From Alopecurus myosuroides (lineage: Eukaryota; Streptophyta; Magnoliopsida; Poales; Poaceae), in contig CM054060.1 in NCBI GenBank assembly GCA_028641055.1, positions 161,670,696-161,734,695 of the forward strand: a stretch of 64,000 nt of DNA, given 5' to 3'. Positions within the stretch are counted from its first letter, which is position 1. Each line of letters opens with the position of its first letter. This document shows positions 11,421-22,956 of this stretch, piece by piece. A program made the position numbers and the translations under genes. The notes under the pieces are model-generated. The model ran no database searches. It was given only the letters and a program-made list of their open reading frames with translations, and was not told where the DNA came from.

Positions 11421-12330
11421 TCTATGAGACCGGAAATAGAAAACCTATCAAGAACATACCTTTGCCTTGAGCATTTCATTTGAGCTAGATGATGAAGATG
11501 TTGACCTCCTCAAGATGGAACACCTTTCTTGATCTTTCTTTGCTCGGTGAGACACATAGATTTCTCCCCAATACTCCACTATGGAAGAGGATATCTTAAG
11601 TCCATCTTGTCGGAGAAGCAGGTCTGTCCAAGACATGATCGCCTCTAGAGGTTCGAACACTAGGGGCTAACCACGTTCTCAACGCAACTCGAGAAGCCTC
11701 GAGAGGGAAGCTCGTGAAGACTACAATGGTGACACGGAGAGTTTACCCATGTTAATGCCACCGTGATGGTGTAAAACCCTACTCCTGCTTGTCCGATGGG
11801 TTGCACTGCGATGTCTACAGTATAAATGCAAACTTGTGCTCGAAACAGACTATGGGGATCCCGAGTGGAGTTCAGTTCTCGATCCCCTTCTACGAGGGCC
11901 AAAGGGCCCTTCTTATACCGGCACTCGGTACTCTTTCCCGCTCATTGGGCGGAAAATGGCTACTACAAGGTGCTAAAGCGTATGCCGCAGGGCTCTGCGC
12001 CACCAGCCGTCGCCGGTCGTCGAGGACAACTAAAATCGACTAAATCAAAGGTGACTGTATATAAGTTGATAACTCACGGTAAATGTGAAACATGGTATTA
12101 GTAGTACTTCGGATCAGCGTATTTGACATGTGATTTTTTTCTTAAACGAGCTTAACATGAATAATAATAAAATAGTTTACCCTGTGTAAGGTTTTTAAAG
12201 CCCGGTTCCAAAAGGAATCGTGGTAGTAGTACACATGTAAGTAGAGGGAAACACGGATACGCGCATTAACCTATTTGATTTGAAAAGGGAAAGAATTAGG
12301 AAAACGGATTAGAAAAAGACACGACAGTGA
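11421..12330. other. Repetitive, gene-free stretch with an LTR U5-like scrap
   Basis: No gene recognised. Around 11760-11800 the minus strand reads CAAGCAGGAGTAGGGTTTTACACC, resembling the U5 block of the E2 and E4 LTRs, so this is probably decayed minus-strand LTR sequence. The rest is unassigned. Confidence 0.4.
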
Positions 12331-12781
12331 CACAAATTTTCAGGCTTTAAACTGTGAAACGAGATACCCCCCACCCTGCACAAGGACAAACAAAGACCAG
12401 CTCTTCCCCCCGGCCGGCGGAACCACCCAGCCAGCCACGCCCACGCCAAACGGCTATAATTAGCCGGTTTCCATAATCCCCTCGCCTCCTCCTCATCGCC
12501 CTTTTCCGCTCCCAACCCTCGCCGTATTTCCAAACCACACCGCACCTCACAACCAACAACACCTGCACCACACCCCGTCATCACCACAGAATAAGCCTAT
12601 ACCTCCAGGACACGGACGCAAGAAACTAGCCCCCGCACCGGGCGCGGCGGTCGGCGGCGGGGACGCCGATCGGAGCGCCATTGGAGCCGCGCGCATCGCC
12701 CTGCTACCTGCTCCGCGCGAGCGTCTCGGCGGACACCTGCTCACCCCTCCGTCGTAACGCGGCCGTGCGCTCTTCGCCGCG

Positions 12782-15046
12782 ATGGAGCCCCCCGGCTACT
12801 ACAACAACTGCAAGAAGACCGACGGCATCTGCGAGGGCGTCTGCGACGGCGAGGTGAGGAGCTCGATCCCGTCCCACCCCCACCCCCACCAGATCTGTCT
12901 CTTTCTCACGCAGCGCCGCATGGGTTTTCTCGGTGGATTGATGACTCGGTCCACACGAGAAGGCCCGGTCGCGGACGGACACGCTTTGCTGTCGTACCCA
13001 TATTCTATCGCGTTTCCGAAACTGCTCGCTCCATGCTTCCGTTACTCCAATTGCTCCCGTCCGCCCTTCGATTCCACCAATCTCATCATCTTTCTTTCTT
13101 GGGTATTGGTTCCGGTGTTGGATTGAATAGTGCTGAGATTTGCCCAGTCCACAATAGGAGATGTTTGCTTATAATTAATCAAATTTCTCATTATCGCGCC
13201 CACATGGGGGGATTAGGTTAGGTGAAATTCAAAGTTTTGATGCTTCCGCCGCTGGCGGAATCTCGGGAGCTGGCCGAATTTGGGTGTTCCACCTCTTCCT
13301 ACTGGAATCTCTCCTTTTTCCTGGCTGAGGTGCGGCCGTGAAAAGGGTCCAGCTTTTAGTTTATAGGAAAAAAGAAAAGTTCAAGATTGATTCTTGTGCA
13401 TGCCGCTGCGAAAATAGATTACTTTGTTGCTTCCTCTTATTGGTTCATCTGAATTAGGCTGTTGCTGATTTTCTTTGCATAACACACAAATATTGGGCTG
13501 ATTACTGCCATTGTTTATCTTCCAGGCGTAATAATAACATAGAATTGTTTTCTCATTGGTCGGTATAAATATTTCTTGCTTTGCTTCTGAGATTTGCACT
13601 CGAATAATTTTATGCTTCACTTGCATAATCTTGAGCCAACGCTGTTTTTGCTGAACATATCTGTTACTTTCTTTGGCCAAAAGTTTCAGTTAGGCAATCT
13701 GTTTTTAAAATTCATTGCCCTGTAAGGTGTTTACTAATTAATCGTAATCGATCTACAGTAGAAACTGGTGTCTGTAGTTAGGTATAATCAGTTTTGTTGC
13801 ATATCCTGCACTTTGTACAGTTTATTCTAGTTCAAATACTTGTGTGAAGAAGATGGGTGCACATTAACTATTTACTTTTAGCTCCATTCATTATTCCTGT
13901 GGTTTCCACTGTCTATGCGATTTCTCACTTGGTTTCTGTGTTCACTTGCAGCACGGTTCGAAGTCAGTTCTCAGCATGTCAAGGCTCAAGTGTGCACTTC
14001 GGGGGTTTGATTTGAGGGTACTTTTGTTCCTGCTGATCGGTGTGCCAATCATAATCTTTGGCATATATGTTCATGGCCAGAAGGTGACCTATTTCCTCCG
14101 ACCAATCTGGGAAAAGCCCCCAAAGCCTTTCACAGTACTTCCTCACTACTACCATGAAAATGTTTCGATGGCGAACCTGTGCAAGTTGCATGGATGGAAG
14201 GTCCGGGAGTCCCCACGGCGTGTCTTTGATGCTGTGCTTTTCAGCAATGAGCTCGACATTCTTGATATCCGTTGGCATGAGCTGAGCCCATACGTGTCAG
14301 AGTTTGTGCTGCTCGAGTCCAATTCAACCTTTACTGGCCTGGAAAAGAAGCTCCACTTTAAGGAAAACCAGCAAAAGTTTGAGTTTGCTAAATCACGGTT
14401 GACCTATGGTATGGTAGGCGGGAGGTTTGTGAAGGGGGAGAACCCATTTGTTGAGGAGTCATATCAGAGAGTTGGCCTGGATCAGCTGCTAAAACTCGCC
14501 GGAATCACCGATGACGACCTGTTGATCATGTCTGATGTTGATGAGATCCCAAGTGGTCATACCATCAACCTGTTGAGATGGTGTGATGACACTCCTGAGA
14601 TACTTCACCTCCAACTCAGGAACTATCTCTACTCATTTGAGTTTCTCCTAGACGACAAGAGTTGGAGAGCTTCAATACACAGATACCGAGCTGGGAAGAC
14701 AAGGTATGCACATTACCGGCAGACAGATGTTCTCCTGGCCGACTCTGGGTGGCACTGCAGCTTTTGTTTCCGGTACATAAATGATTTCATCTTCAAAATG
14801 AAAGCCTACAGCCACAACGACCGGATTAGATTTAGCTACTTCCTTAACCCCAAGAGAATCCAGCACGTGATATGCCAAGGGGCTGATCTTTTTGACATGC
14901 TTCCTGAAGAGTACACATTCCAAGAGATCATCGCCAAGCTGGGGCCGATTCCGAGTACATTCTCAGCCGTTCACCTCCCTGCCTATCTGCTTGAGAAGTT
15001 TGACCAGTACAGGTATCTTCTTCCTGGCAACTGTATGAGAGAGTGA
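12782..15046 (+). CDS. Glycosyltransferase family 17 protein (beta-1,4-mannosyl-glycoprotein GlcNAc-transferase-like)
   Basis: Two coding exons, 12782-12853 (24 codons) and 13952-15046, are joined by a phase-0 intron with ends GTGAGG and TTGCAG, giving 388 residues. The short first exon encodes MEPPGYYNNCKKTDGI; plant members of this family usually start in a similar way. Residues about 47-64 (VLLFLLIGVPIIIFGIYV) are one membrane anchor, fitting a type II Golgi protein. The lumenal part carries the GT17 blocks FDAVLFSNELDIL, FVLLESNSTFTG and MSDVDEIPSGH (acidic motif near 219-221). The animal relative (GnT-III) adds the bisecting GlcNAc to N-glycans; the plant substrate is not settled. The ORF is intact. 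The upstream 400 bases are GC-rich and gene-like, with a possible TATA-like TATAATTA near 12454. This is one of two clear host genes here. Confidence 0.92.
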
Positions 15047-17712
15047 GTAGCCTCTCTACGGTTTTGCTGTCAAGACCTGATGCGTCTGCACCCCCTTGGA
15101 GAGCACCGTAGCGGCGGTTGTATCTGATACCATTGGCTGACTTGGTTGGAGCTTTGGCGGGTTGGGGGGTTGAGTTGATGACTTTGTACCGTGTAATTCA
15201 AAACATTGGAAGGCCTGACAGCATAGCGCATGCTCGGTCGCTGTTTCTTTTTTTTGCAGAGGAGCTTAGCAGTGTGCGTGGTGTGCGTGTGTGCTTACCA
15301 GCTGAGTTGTTGAATTCATTGCTTCCATCCATGATTGATATATGAACTCAGAAACTATTGTAGATTACAAGCTGAGCGGCATTTCCAGATTTTTTGTTTT
15401 TTGCCCTGTGTACATTGTGTCATTTATTTGCCAGAGATGATCGACATAGGTCTATCCCCATGTGCCTCTGTGCTGGCATTGGCCATCTGTATTCTGGTCA
15501 AGCGTCTCAATCCTGTTAGCATGTGCTGCCGTTGCTGTCCTACTCGAAGCAGTGAACTGTTGCCACTGATTGCATTCGGACTTGTGCAAGGTTTTGGCCA
15601 ACGGCAACTTCACAGGTTTCCGAGGTTAAAAGGAACGGTTTCCTTTGGTGGGTGTTGCAGGTTGGTAAGAGCTGCACAAGAGTGGCGGTGTGTGCTTAAT
15701 TAGTCGTCTGTGGTGGGCAGTTTGGCAGGCTGATTTGGGTGAACCATCCGTCTCCTACAAGTCTTAACTGGAGGAAGCACAGCTGCAAATGCTCCGAGTT
15801 GTTAAACGACCTGTTGATGATGCGATGTGGGTGGGAACAGCCTGTTGGTGTCGGGCGTCCAACCCGGCCAGAGTGACAAAACATGCTGCTGATTGGCTGT
15901 TAGCGGCAGCACACAAAAAACCTTTGGAAGAAACCTCGAACCGCGCCGCGTTCCAGGCAGAAGAGAGGGACTGGCCCTAGCCCGCGCCACGGCACCGGGG
16001 CTCCGAACGCCTCCCTCCCCTCTAGTTCCCTTACACGACCTCCCTTCCCGCCGCTCGGGGCGTCGCCGGGCAAAACCTGTGCGACGTGCCGGTGCTTCTC
16101 CTCCAACGCCGAGCGTGTGGGTGGGGGGGGGGGGTGAGGTGGCGTGGTGGTGACTTGGGGCGGGTCTGCCTCATGGCGCGGGAGTCGGCCCCGATCTAGG
16201 CCTGTCGACCGAGCAAAAGCTTGCCTCTAGTTTTGGCCATCGCTCACGGGTGTCGACTCCTCCTTGAAGGCGATGTCGTGGTAACATGTTCGTCTTCGTC
16301 TTTTCGAGGCTCTAGGGGAAACCCTAGATCCGGACTTCTCGGATTGGATGATGTTGGCATCTCTTCGTCATGTCCCCGCAGTGGTCATCGTTCTTGGAGC
16401 CGGACTCAGCCGGAGTGGTCAGCGGTGGAGCGGTGTGTGTCTTACTGCATCGACAACGGCGAGACTCGGCGACACGGTGTTGCGGGGTCTCGGCGACAGA
16501 CGTGCCATGATGGAATCGTGCAGGACGGAAGCGCCGTGGCGGCAGGCTTGGCACGGTCTTTGCGGCGATTACTCGTTAAGATGGTTTGGTGAAAGATGGC
16601 GGCAACGGAGTATTGGCGTGCGTGGTGTCTGCTCGACCGGATTGTGCTCCCGGCTCGACTAGGTGAGGCCTACGGTTTAGATGATGTGTGTTGGTGTGTT
16701 ACGTCAGGGCATGTTGCTCCGATTATGACCACCCCTTTTATCACATGTAGTTTTGTAGGTGTGACAAATTTGTCGTCGGTTGATCGTTGTAGCTCTTCGT
16801 AAGGGTGGGCTGGGATTTTCGCTTTATTATTAACAGGGTTTGCGCGGATTTATGAGGCTCTGAATACGGATCTCACATGTATATGCATGTCTCGCCCTGG
16901 TTCAAAACTAAAGGGATGCTAATTTGTTGTACGAAACCGTGCAGAATCCTCCGATTCTCTTTCATGGGATTTTTGTTTCCTGGCCGCAAGTGGTTGTCGG
17001 GGATGAGGCGTGTGGTACACTGATATGGGCGCTCGCAGCATGGCCACCGGTCGACCGAGCCGTTTCCCGAGCTGATAACCCTCGCGCCATGCCGGCTGGT
17101 TGCTTGGTTCGTTTGGTCCGACCTGCATCGGTCGTCTCTTTCACGCGCGGTTCTCTTTCCTTGACCCAGGCGGGCGTCGTCGCCGCGTCTTGTGGCCCCG
17201 CGTGGATTGGTCGACTCCTTCCGGACGGAGAGTGCGACGGCATCTGGTCGCGTGTCACCGCGCAGTGCAACACCGTGTGCGCAAGGCGTTGCCGCGCGCT
17301 AAACCAACGGACACGAGCTGGGTCGTTACGCGGCGCCGTTATTTATTGTGCCAAGGGTGACGGATGGCAACGCCGCGTTCCTTCCCCTGTCTCTTTTAGT
17401 TTACGTCAAAAACAAAGGTTTGATGTAGTAGGAGTACTATATCGCGCACGGGAATTAATGGGTGCCTGCGTTACCCAGTTTACAGGGGCCGCGATATTAT
17501 TAGGAATTAATATCAAACCAAATGGCCAATAGCAGTTGGTTGGTGTGTGTTAAGCCTAATCTAATCTAATCAAATGAACCATCCTGGATTGAAAATATCA
17601 CTTGCTTTTCTTCTCATCAAACCAGTGAAAAAGATCTCTTATCCTTTCTTTCTTGTATCCAGTCACTCGTAGATACGCGCCATACTACGTCCTGAGTCCT
17701 GACTGAAAATAC
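15047..17712. other. 3' UTR of the GT17 gene, then unassigned GC-rich sequence
   Basis: The first 600-700 bases are probably 3' UTR. From about 15960 to 16860 the sequence is GC-rich and resembles a noncoding retroposon or LINE 5'-region (for example AGGGGAAACCCTAGATCCGG near 16314), followed by an AT-rich tail. The ORF at 16924-17532 (202 aa) has no domain I recognise. A G run lies near 16122-16134. I see no supportable gene. Confidence 0.4.
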
Positions 17713-18613
17713 TAAGGGCATCTCCAGCCGTTGCGCCCTCCCAGGGCCCAAAACGCCGCCGTTTTGGAGCCGCCGCGGCGCTAAACGGCGCTATTCTGGA
17801 ACCGGGGGGGGGGGGGGGGGGGGGGCGCGTTTCCCAGTCGCGTCCCGAGCCCAAGAATCGACCCAAAACAAACGCAATTGCAAAACTAGTCGAATTTTAT
17901 TGAAATTTGGAAACTGCGTACATATTCGGCGCGAATTTAAAGCTAGAACGAAAAATTTAAACTAAAACAAACTATTTAAGGCCGAGGCTGGCGGCGATCG
18001 CCTGGCTGTAGTTGCCGCCGTCGTCGTCGTCGTCGCTGGGGGCGTCGCCGGGGCGCTTGCTCCCCCTGTCCCTCGTCGCCGCCGCCGCAATCCCATCTGC
18101 TCGCCTCGAGGGCTTGCTGGATCGCGTCCTCGTCGTCGGAGTCCGGGTCGAGGATGACGTACTCGGTCTCCTTCTGCGGCGGCGGGGGAGGGACGCGGAG
18201 GCGGGCCGCGTTGGCGGCGGCCTCACGCTCGCGCGCCGCCTTGCGCTGCTCGGCTTCAGCCAGCAGGCGGCGCTGAAGTTCGAGCTCCGCCTCGGTGGTG
18301 TCCCGCAGGCTCCACCGAGCGGCGGTGTCGACGTCAAGTGGCTGCAGCGTGTCCAGCGACAGCTGCTCCGCGACCTTTTGGTCGGGCCACTCGGCCTCGT
18401 CGTCGTCGCCGGCGTTCTCCGTCTTCGGGCGAACCACGCGTTCGAAGCGTGGCTCGCCGATGCGGAGCGCGCCGCCGCTGCGCCTGCGGGCAGGCGCTCC
18501 GGCGCTCAGAAAGGGGGGGGGAGGTGGAGACAGAGTGACCGGCGGAGGAGCTCGACGTCGCGGACGAGGAAGACGCGCCGGTCCGCCGCGCCACCCACGA
18601 CTGGGCGGCCTGC

Positions 18614-19523
18614 TGTCGGGGGGTTACCCCCGAGTAGGGTAAAGACAGGTGGTAAAGGCAGCTTACAGAAGAGAGGTTTGGTCGAGTAGCCGACTACCTG
18701 GTACTCGCTACCCGGTCGACTGCTACTCGGTCTCACCTCAAGATGGCCAGAAGGAGATATCAATCAAGTTCTATCCTTTCAAGTAGAAGGATTGGCCCGA
18801 GTACAATTGGCGGGAACAATTGGCGGGAAACTACTCGGGCCAGAAAGTCAAAGGAGCCGTTCTGACACAGGATCCCGCGTATCCTGGGTCCGTACTTGGC
18901 AGCATTCGAACTACTGTTCACATGGGACCGGCCTGCCTGACAGTGACAGCATGGAAGCAGGCCGTGGCAGGATAAGGGGGGCCTACTCTGTGCCTAGGTA
19001 CAGTGATACCAGTCTGTCCCCTAGTTTTGCCCAATGACTTTATAGAAGCAGCCAAGATTAGGAACCAAAGCTATCAGCGGGTACTCGGAGAAAGGACGAT
19101 GTGCACACTATGTCGACACTTGTCTAGATTTGGACGTATCCGGCTGGGCACCCTGTATATAAGGTGCCCCGCCGCCTCCTGCGCGAGGCATGCTCTGGGG
19201 TCTTGCTCCATGCTCATAGTGAACCCTAGAAACCCTAAGTTCTTGACCTAGTTCTACCCGGAGGGAAGAGAGAAGCTACTCGGTAGCGATATCATTTGTA
19301 CTGTGGCTACTCGGAGAGACATCATAATACATAGAGAAAGGCAGGAGTAGGGGTTTTACCTCCTCACGAGGGCCCTGAACCTGGGTACATCGTGTTGTTT
19401 GTGTTGTGTGGATCTTACCTCGCGCGGCTACTCGTCGCGTGATCCCTCCCCGGACACCTCCAGCGTCCATCGTCCCCACATCTTTAGCCATCCCATGGCA
19501 TCTGCCGTGACACCACCACGACA
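18614..19523 (+). repeat. E2 5' LTR
   Basis: 910 bp. It begins with the near-palindrome TGTCGGGGGGTTACCCCCGA. It carries many TACTCGG repeats, a TATA box near 19154-19163, and a U5 block at about 19341-19388 shared with the E4 LTR. Confidence 0.95.
19154..19163 (+). promoter_or_regulatory. E2 LTR TATA box
   Basis: TGTATATAAGG at about 630/910 of the LTR is the likely core promoter for the sense transcript. The same sequence is in the 3' LTR near 33694. Confidence 0.6.
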
Positions 19524-22500
19524 GTTGGCGCCCACCGTGGGGCAACCAGCGGCGCTGGCTGGAGTTTCTGTTCGGACGGGATCTTCATCAGCGGAGCGCG
19601 TAGTTTGTGGCCTTGTCCACAGATTCGGCTCCTTCGACTTCGTCACCGACAACGCCGGCTGTTTCAGCGGCATGGCCATGCCCGAGGGCGGCTCGGTGAT
19701 CTCCTTCGGCTCGCATCTCGTCTACGTCGCCACCGTCGCCAACAGCGCCTACCCCGAGCTGGTGCATGACGCGGAGGATCCTCCTGCGGTGGTTGCTGCT
19801 CGCGGAAGGCCTGCATGCAGCTCAGCATGCTGCGCTGAGGTGATGGTGACGGGTTTGGCGGCGAACACTGGCGCAGCTGCTACTGGCGCTGCGGCCGTCG
19901 TCGAGGAGGTTGACGACCCGCCCGCAGGTGGCAGGAATCACCGGCCCTACGAGAAGGAGAGCAACTTGCCACCTTCCACGTCTACGGTCATCCCCGCGTC
20001 TGCTGCGCGAACTGGCATGCCCACTCCCACCGACATCGAGCTCCTAGCCGCGAGGGAGCAGCTCGAGCGGCAACGCCAGGAGCTGCTTGCCGAGCAGGCG
20101 GAGTTGGAGAAGATCAGGCTTGAGCTGAGTCTAGACCAGCTCGAGTACAACAAGGCTCACGGCTTCACGCCGGTCGCCAGGAGGCCCAGCAGAGTAGGCG
20201 CTACGCGGCGCAACCTGGGTGCCGAGATGGCGACAGTTGCGGAGGTGCCCGCGCAGTCCGCCACCGCGAACACTTTCACAAGGCCAAGGTACAGCACACC
20301 CGCCAAGACGCTCAGAGCTGCACAGGCCGTGGCTGCCGAGTTGCCGCGCCTGGATGGAGAGGCGCGTCTCAGGCAGCAGGAGAGGCTCAACGAGTTGGTG
20401 TTGGAGGCCGCCAGGCAGAACGAGGAGTTCCGGAAGGCCAACCCGGGAGCTGGAGCTTCGCAGGTGGTTCACTCGCACGCGGCTAGATCTAACGATCAGG
20501 CCTCGTCTCCGCATCCTAGCCGCGAGAAGAGCCGCAGCGGGCGCTCGGGTAGAGACAGGGAAATGCAGGTGTATGACCCGGCTGCTGCCGCGAAACAGGT
20601 TGCTGTGCCGCAGCAGCCCGGGCAGGAACACAATGCTGCAAGAGCAGGCTCTCAAGCCCATCAAGCTCAAAGCCGTGCCCGAGAAGCCGCGCGTCCGGGT
20701 ACTTCTCGGCAACCCGCAGCTCAGCCTACTCGGCAGAGGCAGCAGCCGCGCCCAATGGCACCAGTCGCCAACCCGGTGGAGCAGCCCGCAGCTATGCAGG
20801 TGGATAGGTATGATGATGGCTACTCGGCTATGGAGATGGCTGGTTATGACATTCATGACCGTGTTGGTGAGCGTGTGTTGGCGCCTGGAGATGCAAGGCA
20901 CCAGCTGGACCGTATCAGCTTGTCGGCGCGGCTTGAGAGCACGGGTCCTCCTGGCCCCGAGTGCTTTGGCCCGCGCATCATGAACGAGCCTTCCGTGAAG
21001 GGCTTCCAGCTCGCAAGAGGCACCAAGAGCTACAATGGTAGCACCAAGCCCGAAGATTGGCTCAATGACTACGTCACCGCGGTCCACATTGCGGGTGGCA
21101 ACAGGAGATGGGCAGTGCGGTACGTCCCGCAGATGCTAGAGGGTCCAGCTCGCACTTGGCTCAACAACTTGCCCAAGCACAGCATAAATTGCTGGCTGGA
21201 TTTCTCGGACGCCTTCGTCAGCAATTTCACCAGCACCTACAAGAGGCCGAATAGGCCACAGCAGCTGTCGGCTTGCAGGCAGCGAGAAGATGAGACGGAC
21301 CGCGAGTACCTTACTCGGTGGAGCACCTTGAGGAACACTTGTGAGGGTGTGAATGAAGCACAGGCCATCACTTGGTTTGCGCAGGGTTGCCGACACGGCA
21401 GCATGCTTTGGCAGAGATTGCAGAGGGAGATGCCGAACACCCTGGCCGAGACCATCAAGATTGCGGATCAGTACGCACTCGGTGATCCTACTCAGCCACT
21501 GATGGACTCCTCTGAGCCGAGAAGAAACTTCAACAGCAGCAAGCGCAACGAGTTCCGCAACAAGCGCCGAGTAGATACTCGGTATGACCCTGAGGAGGTG
21601 AATGCAGTGAATGTTGGAGGCGGTGGTGGCCAAAGGCATAAACCTGCTGGAGCCTACGGGCAGAACCAGAACCAGGGCCAGGGCAACAAGAAACCGTTCC
21701 GCACTGCGCAGTCGGGTAGCGGGAACTCCGAGCAGCCGAAGAAGTTTGTCTTCGATGACATGAAGGATGGCCCATGCAGATTTCACACTCATCATCCCTC
21801 GAGGCCTGCTAACCACACTACCCGGCAGTGCGAGTGGTGGGATGTGATCAAGAGTGATGGCTTGCCTCCTCCTCCTCCCCTGCCGGCCGCCAATGCTACT
21901 ATTCAGCCTACTCGCGCACCCGCAGCTCGGCCGCCAGTGTACCCGAGAAGAGAGAATGTCAACCAGGTGGCTTTAGGAGCCAACCGGAACTTCAACAATG
22001 AGAGATACCGCAACAACAACAACAACTACAACCGCAACAACAACAACAGAGGCAACAACAACTATCAGGGCAGCAACAATGGCAACAATGGCAACAATGG
22101 GGGCAATGGCTCCAACCAGTACCAAGAACACCATGAGAGCTATATGATCTTCACCTCTGAGGCAGTCGACAAGCAGTCACAGCACAGGCGGGCCATGGAG
22201 GTCAATGCAGTGATTCCGGCTGTTCCTCACTACATGTATTGGTGTGACCAGGAGATCAGGTGGACTCGGGCAGATCACCCCAAGGTGATGCCCAATCCGG
22301 GTACCTATGCCTTGGTGCTGGATCCTACCTTCCTGGGCCCCGAGAAGAATGTGAGGTTCAGCAAGGTGCTAATCGACAACGGCAGCAGCATCAACATTGT
22401 GTACAAGGACACACTCGAGAAGCTTGGCCTGGCCGAGAACATGATGCTGCCTAGCAAGACCACTTTCCATGGCATTGTGCCCGGGATCTCATGCAACCCG

Positions 22501-22956
22501 ATTGGCCGAGTGTGGATTGATGTGCTATTCGGTACTCGGGAGAACTGCCGCACAGAGCGCCTGCAGTTTGAAGTGGTGGATCATCAGAGCCCCTATCATG
22601 CTCTACTCGGCAGGCCTGCTCTGAGCAAGTTCATGGCCTCTACACATGTGGCTTATCTGAAGATGAAGATCCCCGGTCCCAATGGCATCATCACCATCTC
22701 GGGAGATTACAAGAAGTCCATGGAGTGTGCCTCTGCTAGCTCCCAGCTGGCGGAATCGATGGTGATTGCTGCCGAGAAGAAGAAGATGTACGAGGTGGTG
22801 GCCATGGCTCAGTCCGCGCAAGCTGGCGCACAAGGTGTGCCGAGTACTCAGCATGGTACTGCTTTCCAAGCTGCCAAGGAGACCAAGACAGTCCAGGTTG
22901 ACCCCGAGTTCCCGGAGCGCGTGGCCATCATTGGTTCCGGGTTGGCGGAGAAATAG
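19495..22956 (+). CDS. E2 gag-protease polyprotein
   Basis: The ORF is open from the LTR. 19495 is the first in-frame ATG (context CCCATGGCA), lies in U5 and reads through the primer-binding site as RQLAPTVG; 19672 is an alternative start. From 19495 it has 1153 codons. After an Ala/Gln-rich coiled region (AAREQLERQRQELLAEQAEL) comes the Retrotrans_gag domain (about 21040-21480; EDWLNDYVTAVHIAGGN, ATYKRP-like STYKRPNRPQQL). A CHHC-type knuckle follows (CRFHTHHPSRPANHTTRQC, about 21774), then an Asn-rich tract (22003-22110), then retropepsin with VLIDNGSSINIVY (about 22366) and SPYHALLGRPALSKFMA. It ends at UAG 22954-22956; pol continues in the same frame just after. Confidence 0.9.
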   Translation: MASAVTPPRQLAPTVGQPAALAGVSVRTGSSSAERVVCGLVHRFGSFDFVTDNAGCFSGMAMPEGGSVISFGSHLVYVATVANSAYPELVHDAEDPPAVVAARGRPACSSACCAEVMVTGLAANTGAAATGAAAVVEEVDDPPAGGRNHRPYEKESNLPPSTSTVIPASAARTGMPTPTDIELLAAREQLERQRQELLAEQAELEKIRLELSLDQLEYNKAHGFTPVARRPSRVGATRRNLGAEMATVAEVPAQSATANTFTRPRYSTPAKTLRAAQAVAAELPRLDGEARLRQQERLNELVLEAARQNEEFRKANPGAGASQVVHSHAARSNDQASSPHPSREKSRSGRSGRDREMQVYDPAAAAKQVAVPQQPGQEHNAARAGSQAHQAQSRAREAARPGTSRQPAAQPTRQRQQPRPMAPVANPVEQPAAMQVDRYDDGYSAMEMAGYDIHDRVGERVLAPGDARHQLDRISLSARLESTGPPGPECFGPRIMNEPSVKGFQLARGTKSYNGSTKPEDWLNDYVTAVHIAGGNRRWAVRYVPQMLEGPARTWLNNLPKHSINCWLDFSDAFVSNFTSTYKRPNRPQQLSACRQREDETDREYLTRWSTLRNTCEGVNEAQAITWFAQGCRHGSMLWQRLQREMPNTLAETIKIADQYALGDPTQPLMDSSEPRRNFNSSKRNEFRNKRRVDTRYDPEEVNAVNVGGGGGQRHKPAGAYGQNQNQGQGNKKPFRTAQSGSGNSEQPKKFVFDDMKDGPCRFHTHHPSRPANHTTRQCEWWDVIKSDGLPPPPPLPAANATIQPTRAPAARPPVYPRRENVNQVALGANRNFNNERYRNNNNNYNRNNNNRGNNNYQGSNNGNNGNNGGNGSNQYQEHHESYMIFTSEAVDKQSQHRRAMEVNAVIPAVPHYMYWCDQEIRWTRADHPKVMPNPGTYALVLDPTFLGPEKNVRFSKVLIDNGSSINIVYKDTLEKLGLAENMMLPSKTTFHGIVPGISCNPIGRVWIDVLFGTRENCRTERLQFEVVDHQSPYHALLGRPALSKFMASTHVAYLKMKIPGPNGIITISGDYKKSMECASASSQLAESMVIAAEKKKMYEVVAMAQSAQAGAQGVPSTQHGTAFQAAKETKTVQVDPEFPERVAIIGSGLAEK
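19526..19543 (+). other. E2 primer-binding site
   Basis: TGGCGCCCACCGTGGGGC, two bases after the 5' LTR. The same site is seen on the minus-strand fragment near 10.2 kb. Confidence 0.85.

Noticed and set aside
13381..13680. Minus-strand 99-codon ORF
   Set aside because: Lies inside the GT17 intron with no recognisable feature.
16924..17532. 202-codon ORF between the GT17 gene and H1
   Set aside because: No domain and Trp/Arg-rich composition typical of random GC-rich sequence.
17804..17825. Structural G-quadruplex element
   Set aside because: A plain G22 run in a Harbinger end, likely length-variable or an assembly soft spot.
20131..21087. Minus-strand ORF of 318 codons in E2
   Set aside because: Antisense shadow of the GC-rich gag; unlike the gene at 27203-32474 it has no splice pattern or family resemblance.
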